The notes beneath the pieces are model-generated. The model was not told the DNA's origin, did not search any database, and was given only the letters and a program-made list of their open reading frames with translations. From Deltaproteobacteria bacterium RBG_13_52_11 (lineage in GTDB: Bacteria; Desulfobacterota; B13-G15; RBG-16-54-18): a stretch of DNA of 15,536 bases. The position numbers and the translations under genes were made by a program. The DNA lies in NCBI GenBank assembly GCA_001797745.1, contig MGQF01000015.1:67018-82553 (forward strand), given 5' to 3'. Positions 1-7,260 of the stretch are shown here, piece by piece. Each line of letters opens with the position of its first letter. Position 1 is the stretch's first letter.

Positions 1-453
1 ACTTGAAGTCACATCCCACATCCTCAAATAATGGATGAAAGGCAGAATAATCTTGCGCTTGTTTTCTCCAAAATAGTCTGCATACATATCCCATGCGTAC
101 CGCATCGGTGTCAGCATATAAGAAATATGGAGTGCATCCGGTGAGGGAATAATCCCTTTGGCCACACAGTGACTACAGCTCAGGATGAGATCATACTCTT
201 TCAAATTGAAACGCTCGATAGCCATAGGAAATAAAGGGAGGTATTTCCGATAAGCCTTTTTTGAAAATGGCAGATGTTGAATGAAGGAAGTTTTAATAGG
301 CATCTGTTCGATGATTGGAGATACCGATTCGGGAACGTGTATAAGAGTATAAAGATCGGCCTCCGGAAAGAGTTCACAGAAGACCTCGAGACACCGTTCC
401 CCTCCCCGCATGCCGGTGAGCCAGTCATGGATGAGGGCAATTCTCAGCGGCAT
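1..453 (-). CDS. Family-4 glycosyltransferase, N-terminal part (runs off window)
   Basis: The first 151 residues of a GT4 (GT-B fold) glycosyltransferase of the WbdB-like mannosyl/rhamnosyltransferase group; the C-terminal nucleotide-sugar domain lies beyond base 1. The start is the ATG at 453-451, preceded 9 bases away by GGAGG. Seen: a beta strand followed by HDWLTGMRGGE at residues 9-19, the usual acceptor-side loop of this group; PEADLYTL at 30-37; SSHC-like SCSHCVAKG at 92-100; and TPMRYAWD at 115-122, also a group signature. It overlaps the upstream GT4 gene by 29 bases in another frame, so the two are probably translated together. Its probable role is transfer of mannose or a deoxymannose from a GDP-sugar to a lipid-linked oligosaccharide at the inner face of the membrane. 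The family is clear; donor and linkage are inferred. Confidence 0.9.
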   Translation of the reverse strand, partial: MPLRIALIHDWLTGMRGGERCLEVFCELFPEADLYTLIHVPESVSPIIEQMPIKTSFIQHLPFSKKAYRKYLPLFPMAIERFNLKEYDLILSCSHCVAKGIIPSPDALHISYMLTPMRYAWDMYADYFGENKRKIILPFIHYLRMWDVTSS

Positions 454-1573
454 CTTCAAAGACCTCCAAATGCTTCTTTGCAGCGTGCTCCCAGCTAAAA
501 AGTTTTGCCCTCTCCAGCCCCCTGGCTATGAGAGATCTCCTGAGCGTTTCATCGCTTAAACCCTTCGCAATGCCCCCGGCTATGCTGTTGACATCGTGTG
601 GGTCTACATACTGTGCGGCATCTCCGCAGACCTCCGGTAAGCTCGCGGCATTCGAAACCACCACAGGGCAGCCACATGCCATGGCCTCTAAGGGCGGAAG
701 CCCGAATCCTTCGTAAATGGAGGGGTAAATAAAAAGTGTTGCAAGATTATACAATTTCCCTAATTCTGTATCAGGGAGATATCCAAGATACACTACATCA
801 GATTTTACTTTTTTTAAAAGCTCCATGATTTCCTTATGTTGCCATCCCTTAAACCCGGCCAGCACCAATTTAATGTCTTTTCGAATTCCTTTATCTAAGC
901 TGACATACGCGCGAATCATATTTACTAAATTCTTCCTCGGCTCGATTGAACCCACAAAGAGCATAAAGTGCGGTGGAAGGCCATATTTCTTTCGTATCGA
1001 TTGCAGGTCTTGAGGAGGATATGTCTTAAATACCTCGCGGTCGCATCCAAGATGAATGGTTCTTAACTTTTCTTCAGGCAATCCAAGATTTACACCCTCT
1101 TTTTTTATATAATCTGAAATCACTATTATCCTATCCGCTCTTTTAATATTCTTCCAAAAATATTTTTTAAAATAATCAATTCTTTCCTTAGGGTGCCACT
1201 CAGGATGTAACGCAACGGAGAAATCAAAAATGGTTACAACGGAACAACGAGCTTTGATATTTATCGGTATAAAATTGGGCTCAAAGTAGAGGTCAAAACT
1301 TCGAGGTGAAGCCGTATTTACAAAACCCCCTACTAATTCTCTTGCGACAATCCCTCTACACATTGGTATCTTTTTTACTAATTCTTTCATTTGGTAAAAT
1401 ATTTTTTTGTTTTCATTATAATAAGCATGGAGATTGCGGGAGTAATATCCATAGAAATAGGTGTAATCATTTATAGCATCTATGGCCCACAAGGATTGAG
1501 CGATGTTGAATGTATAGCTGCCCACACCTGTCAGGGGAGACAGGAGTGGAATCGTATTAATCGCGATTCTCAT
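425..1573 (-). CDS. Family-4 glycosyltransferase
   Basis: A complete 382-residue GT4 enzyme of normal length. The N-terminal acceptor domain has the loop PLTGVGSY (12-19), typical of mannosyltransferase B-like enzymes. The C-terminal donor domain has FVGSIEPRKN at 206-215 and the EX7E signature in PSIYEGFGLPPLEAMACG (284-301; glutamates 288 and 296), which holds the nucleotide sugar. The tail contains FSWEHAAKKHL, the usual end of this family. Its ATG overlaps the TGA of gmd by four bases (ATGA), so translation is coupled to the dehydratase; this points to a donor such as GDP-mannose or GDP-rhamnose, but that is inference. No membrane segment is evident, so it is probably a cytoplasmic enzyme at the inner membrane face. 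The tail is the template that let me recognise decayed GT4 ends further upstream. Confidence 0.93.
   Translation of the reverse strand: MRIAINTIPLLSPLTGVGSYTFNIAQSLWAIDAINDYTYFYGYYSRNLHAYYNENKKIFYQMKELVKKIPMCRGIVARELVGGFVNTASPRSFDLYFEPNFIPINIKARCSVVTIFDFSVALHPEWHPKERIDYFKKYFWKNIKRADRIIVISDYIKKEGVNLGLPEEKLRTIHLGCDREVFKTYPPQDLQSIRKKYGLPPHFMLFVGSIEPRKNLVNMIRAYVSLDKGIRKDIKLVLAGFKGWQHKEIMELLKKVKSDVVYLGYLPDTELGKLYNLATLFIYPSIYEGFGLPPLEAMACGCPVVVSNAASLPEVCGDAAQYVDPHDVNSIAGGIAKGLSDETLRRSLIARGLERAKLFSWEHAAKKHLEVFEDAAENCPHP
463..467 (-). promoter_or_regulatory. Ribosome binding site of the left-end GT4 gene
   Basis: GGAGG on the minus strand, 9 bases before the ATG at 453. It lies inside the coding end of the upstream GT4 gene and fixes the start of the overlapping downstream gene. 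Confidence 0.7.
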
Positions 1574-2595
1574 TTTCTGAGATTGCCAACCTTCTTCATA
1601 TCCGCTTCAACCATTATCCTCACCAGTTCCTCAAATTGCGTCTTCGGCTGCCAGCCGAGTTTTTGCCTCGCCTTAGAGCAATCCCCCAACAGGATGTCTA
1701 CCTCGGCCGGTCTGAAGAATTCTGGGGATATCTCAATTAGGATCTTGCCTGTTTTTTTGTCTATGCCCTTTTCCTCTATGCCTTTGCCTTCCCATACTAT
1801 ATCAAAACCCGCCGTTTTACATGCTAGTTCAACAAACTCCCGAACAGAGTGCGTCTCCCCGGACGCGATGACATAATCATCAGGCTTCTCTTGCTGGAGC
1901 ATGAGCCACATGGCCTCCACATACTCCGACGCATATCCCCAATCCCTTTTGGAATCGAGGTTGCCGAGTTTCAACTCGCAGTTGCACCCGAGTCGCATCT
2001 GGGCAACGGTATAGGTTATCTTCCTTGTAACAAACTCAAGCCCTCGCAGGGGTGATTCATGATTAAAAAGGATACCGGAGCATGCAAATATCCCATAGGA
2101 CTCCCTATAATTGACTGTGATCCAGTGGGCAAAGAGCTTTGATGCCGCATAGGGACTTCTTGGATAAAATGGGGTTGCCTCATTTTGGGGTATGGCTTGA
2201 ACCTTCCCAAACATCTCACTCGAAGAGGCCTGATAAAATTTAATCTTTGGATTGACAACCCTAATCGCCTCGAGCACCCTCAATGCCCCTAAAGCGGCCA
2301 CATCAGCAGTATAGATAGGCTCCTCAAAAGATAAGGCAACAAAGCTCTGCGCGCCGAGGTTATAGATCTCATCAGGTTGAATCCTCTCTATGGCCCTATA
2401 AATATTGGTAAACTCTAGAAGCTCTAATGGAAGATACTTCACTTTATCATCCACTTCTAAATATTTCAGCCCATTTAAATTTAAACCAGAGGTCCTCCTG
2501 AATGCGCCATATACTTCATAGCCTTTATCTAAAAGTAACTTAGTCAAATATGCTCCATCCTGCCCTGTAATGCCAGTAATCAAAGCCTTTTTCAT
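1570..2595 (-). CDS. gmd: GDP-mannose 4,6-dehydratase
   Basis: Converts GDP-D-mannose to GDP-4-keto-6-deoxy-D-mannose, the branch-point precursor of GDP-D-rhamnose, GDP-L-fucose and related sugars. This is an extended short-chain dehydrogenase of 341 residues, the normal family length. Seen: the NADP-binding GITGQDG at 8-14, which is the dehydratase form of GxxGxxG; the catalytic SSSE at 124-127; the YxxxK pair Tyr149/Lys153 in SPYAASK; FNHESPLRG at 177-185; and GNLDSKRDWG in the second half. I prefer the ATG at 2595 because AGGAG lies 8 bases upstream; the in-frame GTG at 2601 would sit only 2 bases from it. The stop overlaps the start of the next GT4 gene. No Rmd (reductase) or Fcl (epimerase/reductase) gene is in the window, so the final sugar cannot be decided. 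An upstream fragment at 3143-3238 looks like a decayed second copy. Confidence 0.96.
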   Translation of the reverse strand: MKKALITGITGQDGAYLTKLLLDKGYEVYGAFRRTSGLNLNGLKYLEVDDKVKYLPLELLEFTNIYRAIERIQPDEIYNLGAQSFVALSFEEPIYTADVAALGALRVLEAIRVVNPKIKFYQASSSEMFGKVQAIPQNEATPFYPRSPYAASKLFAHWITVNYRESYGIFACSGILFNHESPLRGLEFVTRKITYTVAQMRLGCNCELKLGNLDSKRDWGYASEYVEAMWLMLQQEKPDDYVIASGETHSVREFVELACKTAGFDIVWEGKGIEEKGIDKKTGKILIEISPEFFRPAEVDILLGDCSKARQKLGWQPKTQFEELVRIMVEADMKKVGNLRK

Positions 2596-2603
2596 TATCA
2601 CCG

Positions 2604-2608
2604 CTCCT
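2604..2608 (-). promoter_or_regulatory. Ribosome binding site of gmd
   Basis: AGGAG on the minus strand, 8 bases before the ATG at 2595. It decides between that ATG and the in-frame GTG two codons upstream. Confidence 0.75.
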
Positions 2609-2612
2609 TTTC

Positions 2613-3046
2613 TTATGAACTTAATACTTCTTCTATATGTCCTTTGGCTGATTTTTCCCAGCTGAAAAGCATTACAGCTTTTTATGGTAGCGCGGGAAAA
2701 TGATTGGTATTAGATCGTGCACCGTAATGATCTGTTTTTCGTGCAAAAAACATCCTTCCATCTGCGAGGCATTAAAAATTAATTCTTTCTGGTTTTGCAA
2801 TCCCAATTTGTTAGACCAAAGCAGTCTTAACAGATTGCCCCTGAAACCAAAATCAGGTGAAATATTTCCCTCTACCAATCTTATTTTATATTTCTTCTCT
2901 ATCTTCGCAAAATGAACCAACGCACGTTTATTTATAAACAATTGAAAAGGATAATCCCAATGTTCTAAAAAATAAAGTGATAGGGCAAGGGGATATCTTC
3001 CTATCCCCGTAAGCCTTTGTCCAATATTGGTTGCATTGATAATCAC
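2613..3046 (-). pseudogene. Family-4 glycosyltransferase with its middle deleted
   Basis: From a GTG at 3046, 124 residues read as the N-terminal half of a GT4 enzyme: INATNIGQRLTGIGRY is the acceptor-side loop, and ITVHDLIPIIFPRYHKK is the conserved end of the first strand set. The frame then stops at 2672-2674. Reading one frame over, 2678-2613 encodes AVMLFSWEKSAKGHIEEVLSS followed by TAA. That matches the extreme C-terminal tail of this family (compare FSWEHAAKKHL in the intact GT4 gene nearby). The whole donor domain, including the EX7E site, is missing between these two ends, so no activity is expected. The simplest reading is an internal deletion with a frame change at about base 2675. 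No good ribosome site precedes the GTG. It sits directly upstream of intact gmd. Confidence 0.8.
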
Positions 3047-3142
3047 TCTATAAATAGCTCGCTATTTCCTGGTTCCCGGTTTAACACTCAAGATAAAAAA
3101 ATCAAATGCATATTCTGCGCCCGTTATCCCCTGCTGCCACTA

Positions 3143-3238
3143 TTAGCACCTTAGACCGTAATATCCCTTTTCTAAAAGAAGTTGAGCGAAGTATACTCCA
3201 ATCTGCCCTCTGATTCCACGTATAATCTCTTTTTTCAT
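3143..3238 (-). pseudogene. N-terminal remnant of a GDP-mannose 4,6-dehydratase
   Basis: A 31-codon frame from an ATG at 3238 to TAA. It reads MKKEIIRGIRGQIGVYFAQL and then LLEKGYYGLRC, and aligns without gaps over its first 26 residues with the start of the intact dehydratase (compare MKKALITGITGQDGAYLTKL). The NADP loop is damaged: GITGQDG has become GIRGQIG. AGGAG lies about 10 bases before the ATG, so the old translation signal survives. Homology ends at the GLR position and the rest of the gene is absent. Bases 3047-3142 beyond it contain short open frames that I do not recognise, and a small hairpin at 3052-3067. Confidence 0.68.
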
Positions 3239-3442
3239 TTCTCTCTTCTCCTGATTATTCACCTCTTCTTCCAGAGCCTTCAAAGCTTCCTTGTCTTTCT
3301 TTCCCCAACTGACAATATATTCTCTTAGGTCTTCGTTAGCTAAAACCTCTTACATCTCCTAAGCAGTGTTGGTTGCACGACGTTACGCAACATAATAGGC
3401 AGCATCGTTTCTTACCTCAATAGTGAATGGCAGACGAACAGA
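3239..3442 (-). pseudogene. Decayed C-terminal remnant of a family-4 glycosyltransferase
   Basis: One minus-strand frame, read through three stop codons, gives recognisable pieces of the end of a GT4 protein in the right order: LP, then EVRNDAAYYV (family form: LPEV.GDAAYYVDP), then A..EM.EVLANEDLRE (family form: GI..VL.DE.LR), then SWGKKDKEALKALEEEV (family form: FSWEK.AKE.L..LEE). The intact GT4 proteins at both ends of the window show the same segments. The stops, and the loss of the stretch between the DLRE and SW pieces, rule out function. It runs in frame into the dehydratase remnant. Its beginning overlaps the last codons of the upstream GT2 gene in another frame, so a deletion boundary probably lies near 3420-3445. 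Confidence 0.6.
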
Positions 3443-5312
3443 TTATACTCCTCATTGATTCATCAGAAACATCGATATTGGGATTTAACCAATTATCTTT
3501 TGGTGCGCCCCATTTTTTTATAAAGTAATCCAATTCTCTTTCACGTGCGCGATGAGCGTGTTCTTCCTTAAGAGTCGGCTTAAGGCTTATGCTTTCAAAA
3601 TGCAGAAGGATAGCACGTGGATCAAAGATCAAATCAACTCCCGAGCCGACTGCGCGCAAACAGAAATCAACATCCTGCGCCAAAGTTGGCAATAATGGAT
3701 CAAAACCATTTAGATCTTCAAATATCTTACGTGGCACTAACAGTGCTGCACCGGTCAAGCAAGATACCTTCCTTGGGGCATACAACCCAAAGTTTACGCT
3801 TTTATCAGGGATTGTTGAATGACGCATAATATGCCCCGCTACATTGTTAAAGCCAAGAAACATCCCGCCATGTTGAACTGTCCGGTTTGGATACAGCAAC
3901 AAAGGCCCTGCTATTTGATTGCCGTCCCCGATTGATTCTATTAAAAATTCCAGCCAGCCTTCCGAAACCGGACAGGTATCGTCATTCAAAAAAAATATGT
4001 TTTCACCGGTAGCACACCCTGCAGCCAGATTATTTTGTTCAGAAAAATTGAATGGCTTTTCATAATGCATAACACGTATAAAACTGCCGTCATTTATCTG
4101 TTTCAACAACATCTTCATTTCCGCTGTCTTCGAATTATTTGAAACAATTATAATCTCTTTAATCGCCGGTTCTCTTTGAATCTGCGATATCAACCTTTGC
4201 AGCAGATCCGCATTGTCCTTTGTGCAAATAACCACACTTATATTATTTTTCTTGAATTCATTTGTAAATCGCCTGCTCTTCACACTATCGCGCATTTTAG
4301 TGATCAAGCTATGATCCACATTGATACGGATCAATGGCAGAGGAATATGCAAACGGGTCATATCAGCCTCACGCTTAAGGCATGCCAATGCCAGATCGCG
4401 GATTGTGAAATTCTTCAATTGAGGCATCATTCTATGGAAAACTCGCCCCCTCAAACAGAATCTTGAATGAAAATAGTCGCAATACCTGGCATGAACAGGA
4501 TCAACGCCATGGAGTAATATCGGATATGCCCGGCTATTTTCAATAAAGTACATGTCAAAAATGATAAAGTCCTTATTGAAACCGTCATTTAGATTAATAA
4601 ATAATGGCAATCTTTCATCAATAGAATCACCGGGATTTGCAAAAAACACAATATCGTTATCTCCAAGCATCTTCGAAAATATATTAATGTCCTCTACAAA
4701 ACAGAAATGCGGGGACTTAAACTCATTTGTCTTTCCACCTTGTATTTTTCCCATCACCACAAAACGCATCGGCATCTGCGATTTATCTTTTATTTTTTGA
4801 GCGGTCTTTAGAAGGTCTGCGCAATCATTTGAATTAATCCCGGTGCCGGCAACAAAACAAATCCACATAGTTCCTTTATTATCCGATCCCCGCATCGTGT
4901 CATATCCCTTCAGGCAATTAGACAATAATTTCTCCCGGAAGTTTGACCATGCGCGCTGATCCAGCCCGTAATCATCTTTAAGAATTATGACTTTTTTTGG
5001 CTTGCCGGATAATCCGTTAGCCGCATAATACATATCTGCTTCGCCCCTAATCCTTGTCAGACCATACCTAATTGCTGTACTCTTCATTCTTGCGTATAAT
5101 TTTGGATTCAAAGCAAATATTTTTTTGGCGAGCAGATAAATCCTGGTATGTTTCCGCAAATGAGGATTTAAACGTTGAATCAACCGTTTAAGACCCGATT
5201 CAAGCCGCGTGCATAACGCGAGTTTAACGCAAACTCTTTGCACAAGCCAGACTATTGGCTTTGCAAAAAACCACCACACTTTACGGATAAGTTTCCAGAA
5301 AAAAACAAGCAT
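3417..5312 (-). CDS. Two-domain GT2-type glycosyltransferase (possibly the 3' part of a broken larger gene)
   Basis: The frame is open from about 5357 (TTG) to 3417; the first ATG is at 5312. Residue numbers count from the TTG. Residues 15-110 are basic and helical, a linker of the kind found between GT domains. Residues 160-345 resemble a degenerate GT-A domain (VFFANPGDSIDERL, then HARYCDYFHSRFCLRGRVFHR). Residues 373-615 are a proper GT2 domain: ISVVICTKDN, VSNNS, the metal site FLNDDT at 456-461, and QDVDFCLR at 561-568 in place of the usual ED motif. Such proteins often carry another GT2 domain in front. Exactly that start (5571-5338) lies just upstream in another frame, cut after NIGFAGG. 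The gene is therefore either a disrupted three-domain enzyme or one that restarts internally. The C-terminal tail overlaps a decayed GT4 end and may not be native. Confidence 0.75.
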   Translation of the reverse strand: MLVFFWKLIRKVWWFFAKPIVWLVQRVCVKLALCTRLESGLKRLIQRLNPHLRKHTRIYLLAKKIFALNPKLYARMKSTAIRYGLTRIRGEADMYYAANGLSGKPKKVIILKDDYGLDQRAWSNFREKLLSNCLKGYDTMRGSDNKGTMWICFVAGTGINSNDCADLLKTAQKIKDKSQMPMRFVVMGKIQGGKTNEFKSPHFCFVEDINIFSKMLGDNDIVFFANPGDSIDERLPLFINLNDGFNKDFIIFDMYFIENSRAYPILLHGVDPVHARYCDYFHSRFCLRGRVFHRMMPQLKNFTIRDLALACLKREADMTRLHIPLPLIRINVDHSLITKMRDSVKSRRFTNEFKKNNISVVICTKDNADLLQRLISQIQREPAIKEIIIVSNNSKTAEMKMLLKQINDGSFIRVMHYEKPFNFSEQNNLAAGCATGENIFFLNDDTCPVSEGWLEFLIESIGDGNQIAGPLLLYPNRTVQHGGMFLGFNNVAGHIMRHSTIPDKSVNFGLYAPRKVSCLTGAALLVPRKIFEDLNGFDPLLPTLAQDVDFCLRAVGSGVDLIFDPRAILLHFESISLKPTLKEEHAHRARERELDYFIKKWGAPKDNWLNPNIDVSDESMRSIICSSAIHY

Positions 5313-5337
5313 CTTCTTTGTAAGCGTCCCGGGTGAT

Positions 5338-5571
5338 TTAACCGCCTGCAAAACCAATATTCTGATTAAGCGAAATTAGTTTAAAATAATCTGTTGAATA
5401 TTTTTTCATAATCCTCTGAATATTATTCAGTGATCCGTCACAAGAGTTATTATCTACGACTATCACTTCCCGCGCTTCGCGGCTCTGTCTCAGTAAGGCT
5501 TCTAAGCAAGCCCCGATTATTCCTCTCCCATTATAATTAACAACAATGACACTCACCAATTTTTTCTGCAT
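5338..5571 (-). pseudogene. N-terminal fragment of a GT2 glycosyltransferase
   Basis: 77 residues from an ATG at 5571. It has the first strand VSVIVVNYNGRG, the nucleotide-binding EVIVVDNNSCDGS and the end of the fourth strand, NQNIGFAGG, then TAA. In the family this is followed by the LLNNDT metal site and the catalytic half, about 150-200 residues, all absent here. It overlaps the beginning of the long GT2 frame by 20 bases or more. The likely history is an internal deletion plus frame change in one large GT2-linker-GT2 gene, with the scar near 5340-5350. It cannot be catalytic by itself. Bases 5572-5692 upstream hold nothing I can identify. Confidence 0.75.
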
Positions 5572-5692
5572 CGAAAAGCAAAACCTTTATTAACATAAAA
5601 TGGAAGATCGATGTTTTTCATCAGACCTTAGTATTGCGAGTAAATTACTGGACTATTTTAAAAAAATCTATGATAACCGCCGAGATGAATTC

Positions 5693-6055
5693 TCAAAGAA
5701 CGTATCCCGCCTTAAGCGCATCATGCCGAAACATTTTAACCGTCTCAAGGGAAAACTCATGCAGGTCTTTTCCGATCAGTTCTAACTTTTTGAGGATATC
5801 ATTGGTGGCGGTAATGATATGGCAGCCGATCAAATCTGCCTGAAATATATTGAGGAGCTTCCGTGGGCTAGCCCCAATTAATTCAATGTTGGAATACATA
5901 CGACTGATATTGACATTTTTATAGTGATCAAATCTAAAATCTTGGTTCTGAATGTCTAAGCCTTGAACAAGGCAATTCTTTTCATTAATTTCAAGATATT
6001 CAGCAAAATAACGCCCGACAAAACTAGAAAAGCCGGTGATCAAATATTTGTTCAT
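5693..6055 (-). pseudogene. Chimera: sugar epimerase start joined to transaldolase end
   Basis: A single 120-codon frame built from two unrelated proteins. Residues 1-50 (from the ATG at 6055) are the start of an NAD(P)-dependent sugar epimerase/dehydratase: MNKYLITGFSSFVGRYFAEY with a damaged GxxGxxG loop (the middle Gly is Ser11), then LDIQ at the second strand. Residues 52-120 are the end of a transaldolase: YSNIELIGASPRKLLN, FQADLIGCHIITATNDILKK, KDLHEFSLETVKMF, DALKAGYVL and a natural-looking stop. In the family the third residue of the ELIWASPR segment is Trp; here it is Gly. Neither catalytic site is complete: the epimerase Tyr/Lys and the transaldolase Schiff-base Lys are both missing. 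The junction is at about base 5903. The TTG at 6067 is an alternative start, and no convincing ribosome site is seen. A working fusion is very unlikely. Confidence 0.75.
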
Positions 6056-6104
6056 ATAGGTACTCAACTTTTTTATAGAGGAAATTAAATAAATGGCATA
6101 AACA

Positions 6105-7259
6105 TCATCCTGGAGAAAAGCTGGCCGACTGGAGCGAGTCTGATTTATGCATCGTTATTATTTCAAGAACAAAAGCATAATATTTAAGGTATAAATATAC
6201 TTTCCTCTGAGGCGTCACTTCTTCCTCGGTATGATCTTTAATGAATTCATCAAAATATTTTTTTATTGCACCAGCAAGAATATCATTATTGCTTTTTATT
6301 AGACAAAGATTTGTTAATTTATCAATAGCCATAATATAATATTTATCAGCAAAATCTTTATAGTTTTTCAAGTGGGCATCTATCGAATCAACGCTGTATT
6401 TATCAAGCAGCGGAAATGTTTCAAGTCCCTGCGAAAACGCTATATTCTGATATTCTTCATATAAAAACCAATCAAAGACCTCATAATCTAAATTACTAAA
6501 TAATTTTTTTCTTTCTGAATACCATATATTAGATGCTTCTTTTCGATTAAGTAGAATTAGCCCAGGAATTCCATAATGTGGTTCTGCCAATATGCTCGAA
6601 ATGTTGTATTTATTACATACAGAAGTTAACGCAAAACAGCCTTCAGTTTTGTCAGATAAATATTTTTTAATTCTTCCGAAATAGTCATGCGTGCTCTGAA
6701 CGTGCTCTAAAACATTCGTAGAAAAGATGACTTCAAAACTGCTTTTATCGTAGGGTAGATCTTGAGAGAAAATATCTATGAGCAACAGTTCGACTTTTTT
6801 CTTTAAAAGTTTTTCTCCTAAAAACTCTCTCGCATTTTTTAAACGAGTCTGGCTGATATCAATACCAACTAATTTCTTGGCACCAGATTTAGAGCATGCA
6901 AACAACAAGCAACCGTTAGCGCATCCTATTTCAAGTACAGTTCTATTTTTTAGATCAAAGCCATTTAATTTTAATCTTTTTATTAGATCTATTTGATTGT
7001 TAAGAATTAAAAACTCAGATTCAATGTATCTCATGCACCATGGATTGCTAAGCAAAGCATCGTCTTTGAAATGTCCGATTATTCTTTTTACATAATCTAA
7101 AGAGAAATATTTGTAGTGTTTGTATAATCTCTTTGTCATGCCTTCAAGGTTATTTGTTATTTCACGTTTAAAAAACTCGTGATCATTTCTTAGCTCATTC
7201 AGATACTCTCCGTTGCGCGATTTAATGGCGTTAAAAAATTTCAATAGTTTTTTTTTCAT
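6105..7259 (-). CDS. Class I SAM-dependent methyltransferase (384 aa)
   Basis: A Rossmann-fold methyltransferase flanked by extra helical regions. Motif I is VLEIGCANG at 108-116, the acidic ribose-binding residue is in VGIDIS at 131-136, and the post-I strand is FEVIFSTNVLEHV at 175-187. About 100 residues precede the catalytic core and about 150 follow; they would bind the acceptor, but I cannot name the family. Its ATG lies one base after the stop of the upstream methyltransferase, so it is probably coupled to it. Composition is AT-rich like most of the middle of the window, unlike the gene just upstream. Probable role: O-methylation of a sugar in, or at the end of, the polysaccharide; this is inferred only from context. 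It is the last intact gene before the decayed zone. Confidence 0.85.
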   Translation of the reverse strand: MKKKLLKFFNAIKSRNGEYLNELRNDHEFFKREITNNLEGMTKRLYKHYKYFSLDYVKRIIGHFKDDALLSNPWCMRYIESEFLILNNQIDLIKRLKLNGFDLKNRTVLEIGCANGCLLFACSKSGAKKLVGIDISQTRLKNAREFLGEKLLKKKVELLLIDIFSQDLPYDKSSFEVIFSTNVLEHVQSTHDYFGRIKKYLSDKTEGCFALTSVCNKYNISSILAEPHYGIPGLILLNRKEASNIWYSERKKLFSNLDYEVFDWFLYEEYQNIAFSQGLETFPLLDKYSVDSIDAHLKNYKDFADKYYIMAIDKLTNLCLIKSNNDILAGAIKKYFDEFIKDHTEEEVTPQRKVYLYLKYYAFVLEIITMHKSDSLQSASFSPG

Positions 7260-7260
7260 G

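Noticed and set aside
3052..3067. Perfect 7-base inverted repeat (AAATAGC / GCTATTT) before the GT4 fragment
   Set aside because: Short AT-rich stem with a 2-base spacer and no T run; too weak for a terminator and with no partner suggesting an operator.
3360..3420. Possible mobile-element or attachment-site remnant near the decayed zone
   Set aside because: No terminal inverted repeats, target duplication or transposase fragments could be seen; the segment reads better as a decayed GT4 end.
5600..5785. Plus-strand open frame of 61 codons with a reasonable amino-acid mix
   Set aside because: Its second half is the antisense of the clearly recognisable transaldolase segment, it has no clear ribosome site, and all supported genes are on the other strand.
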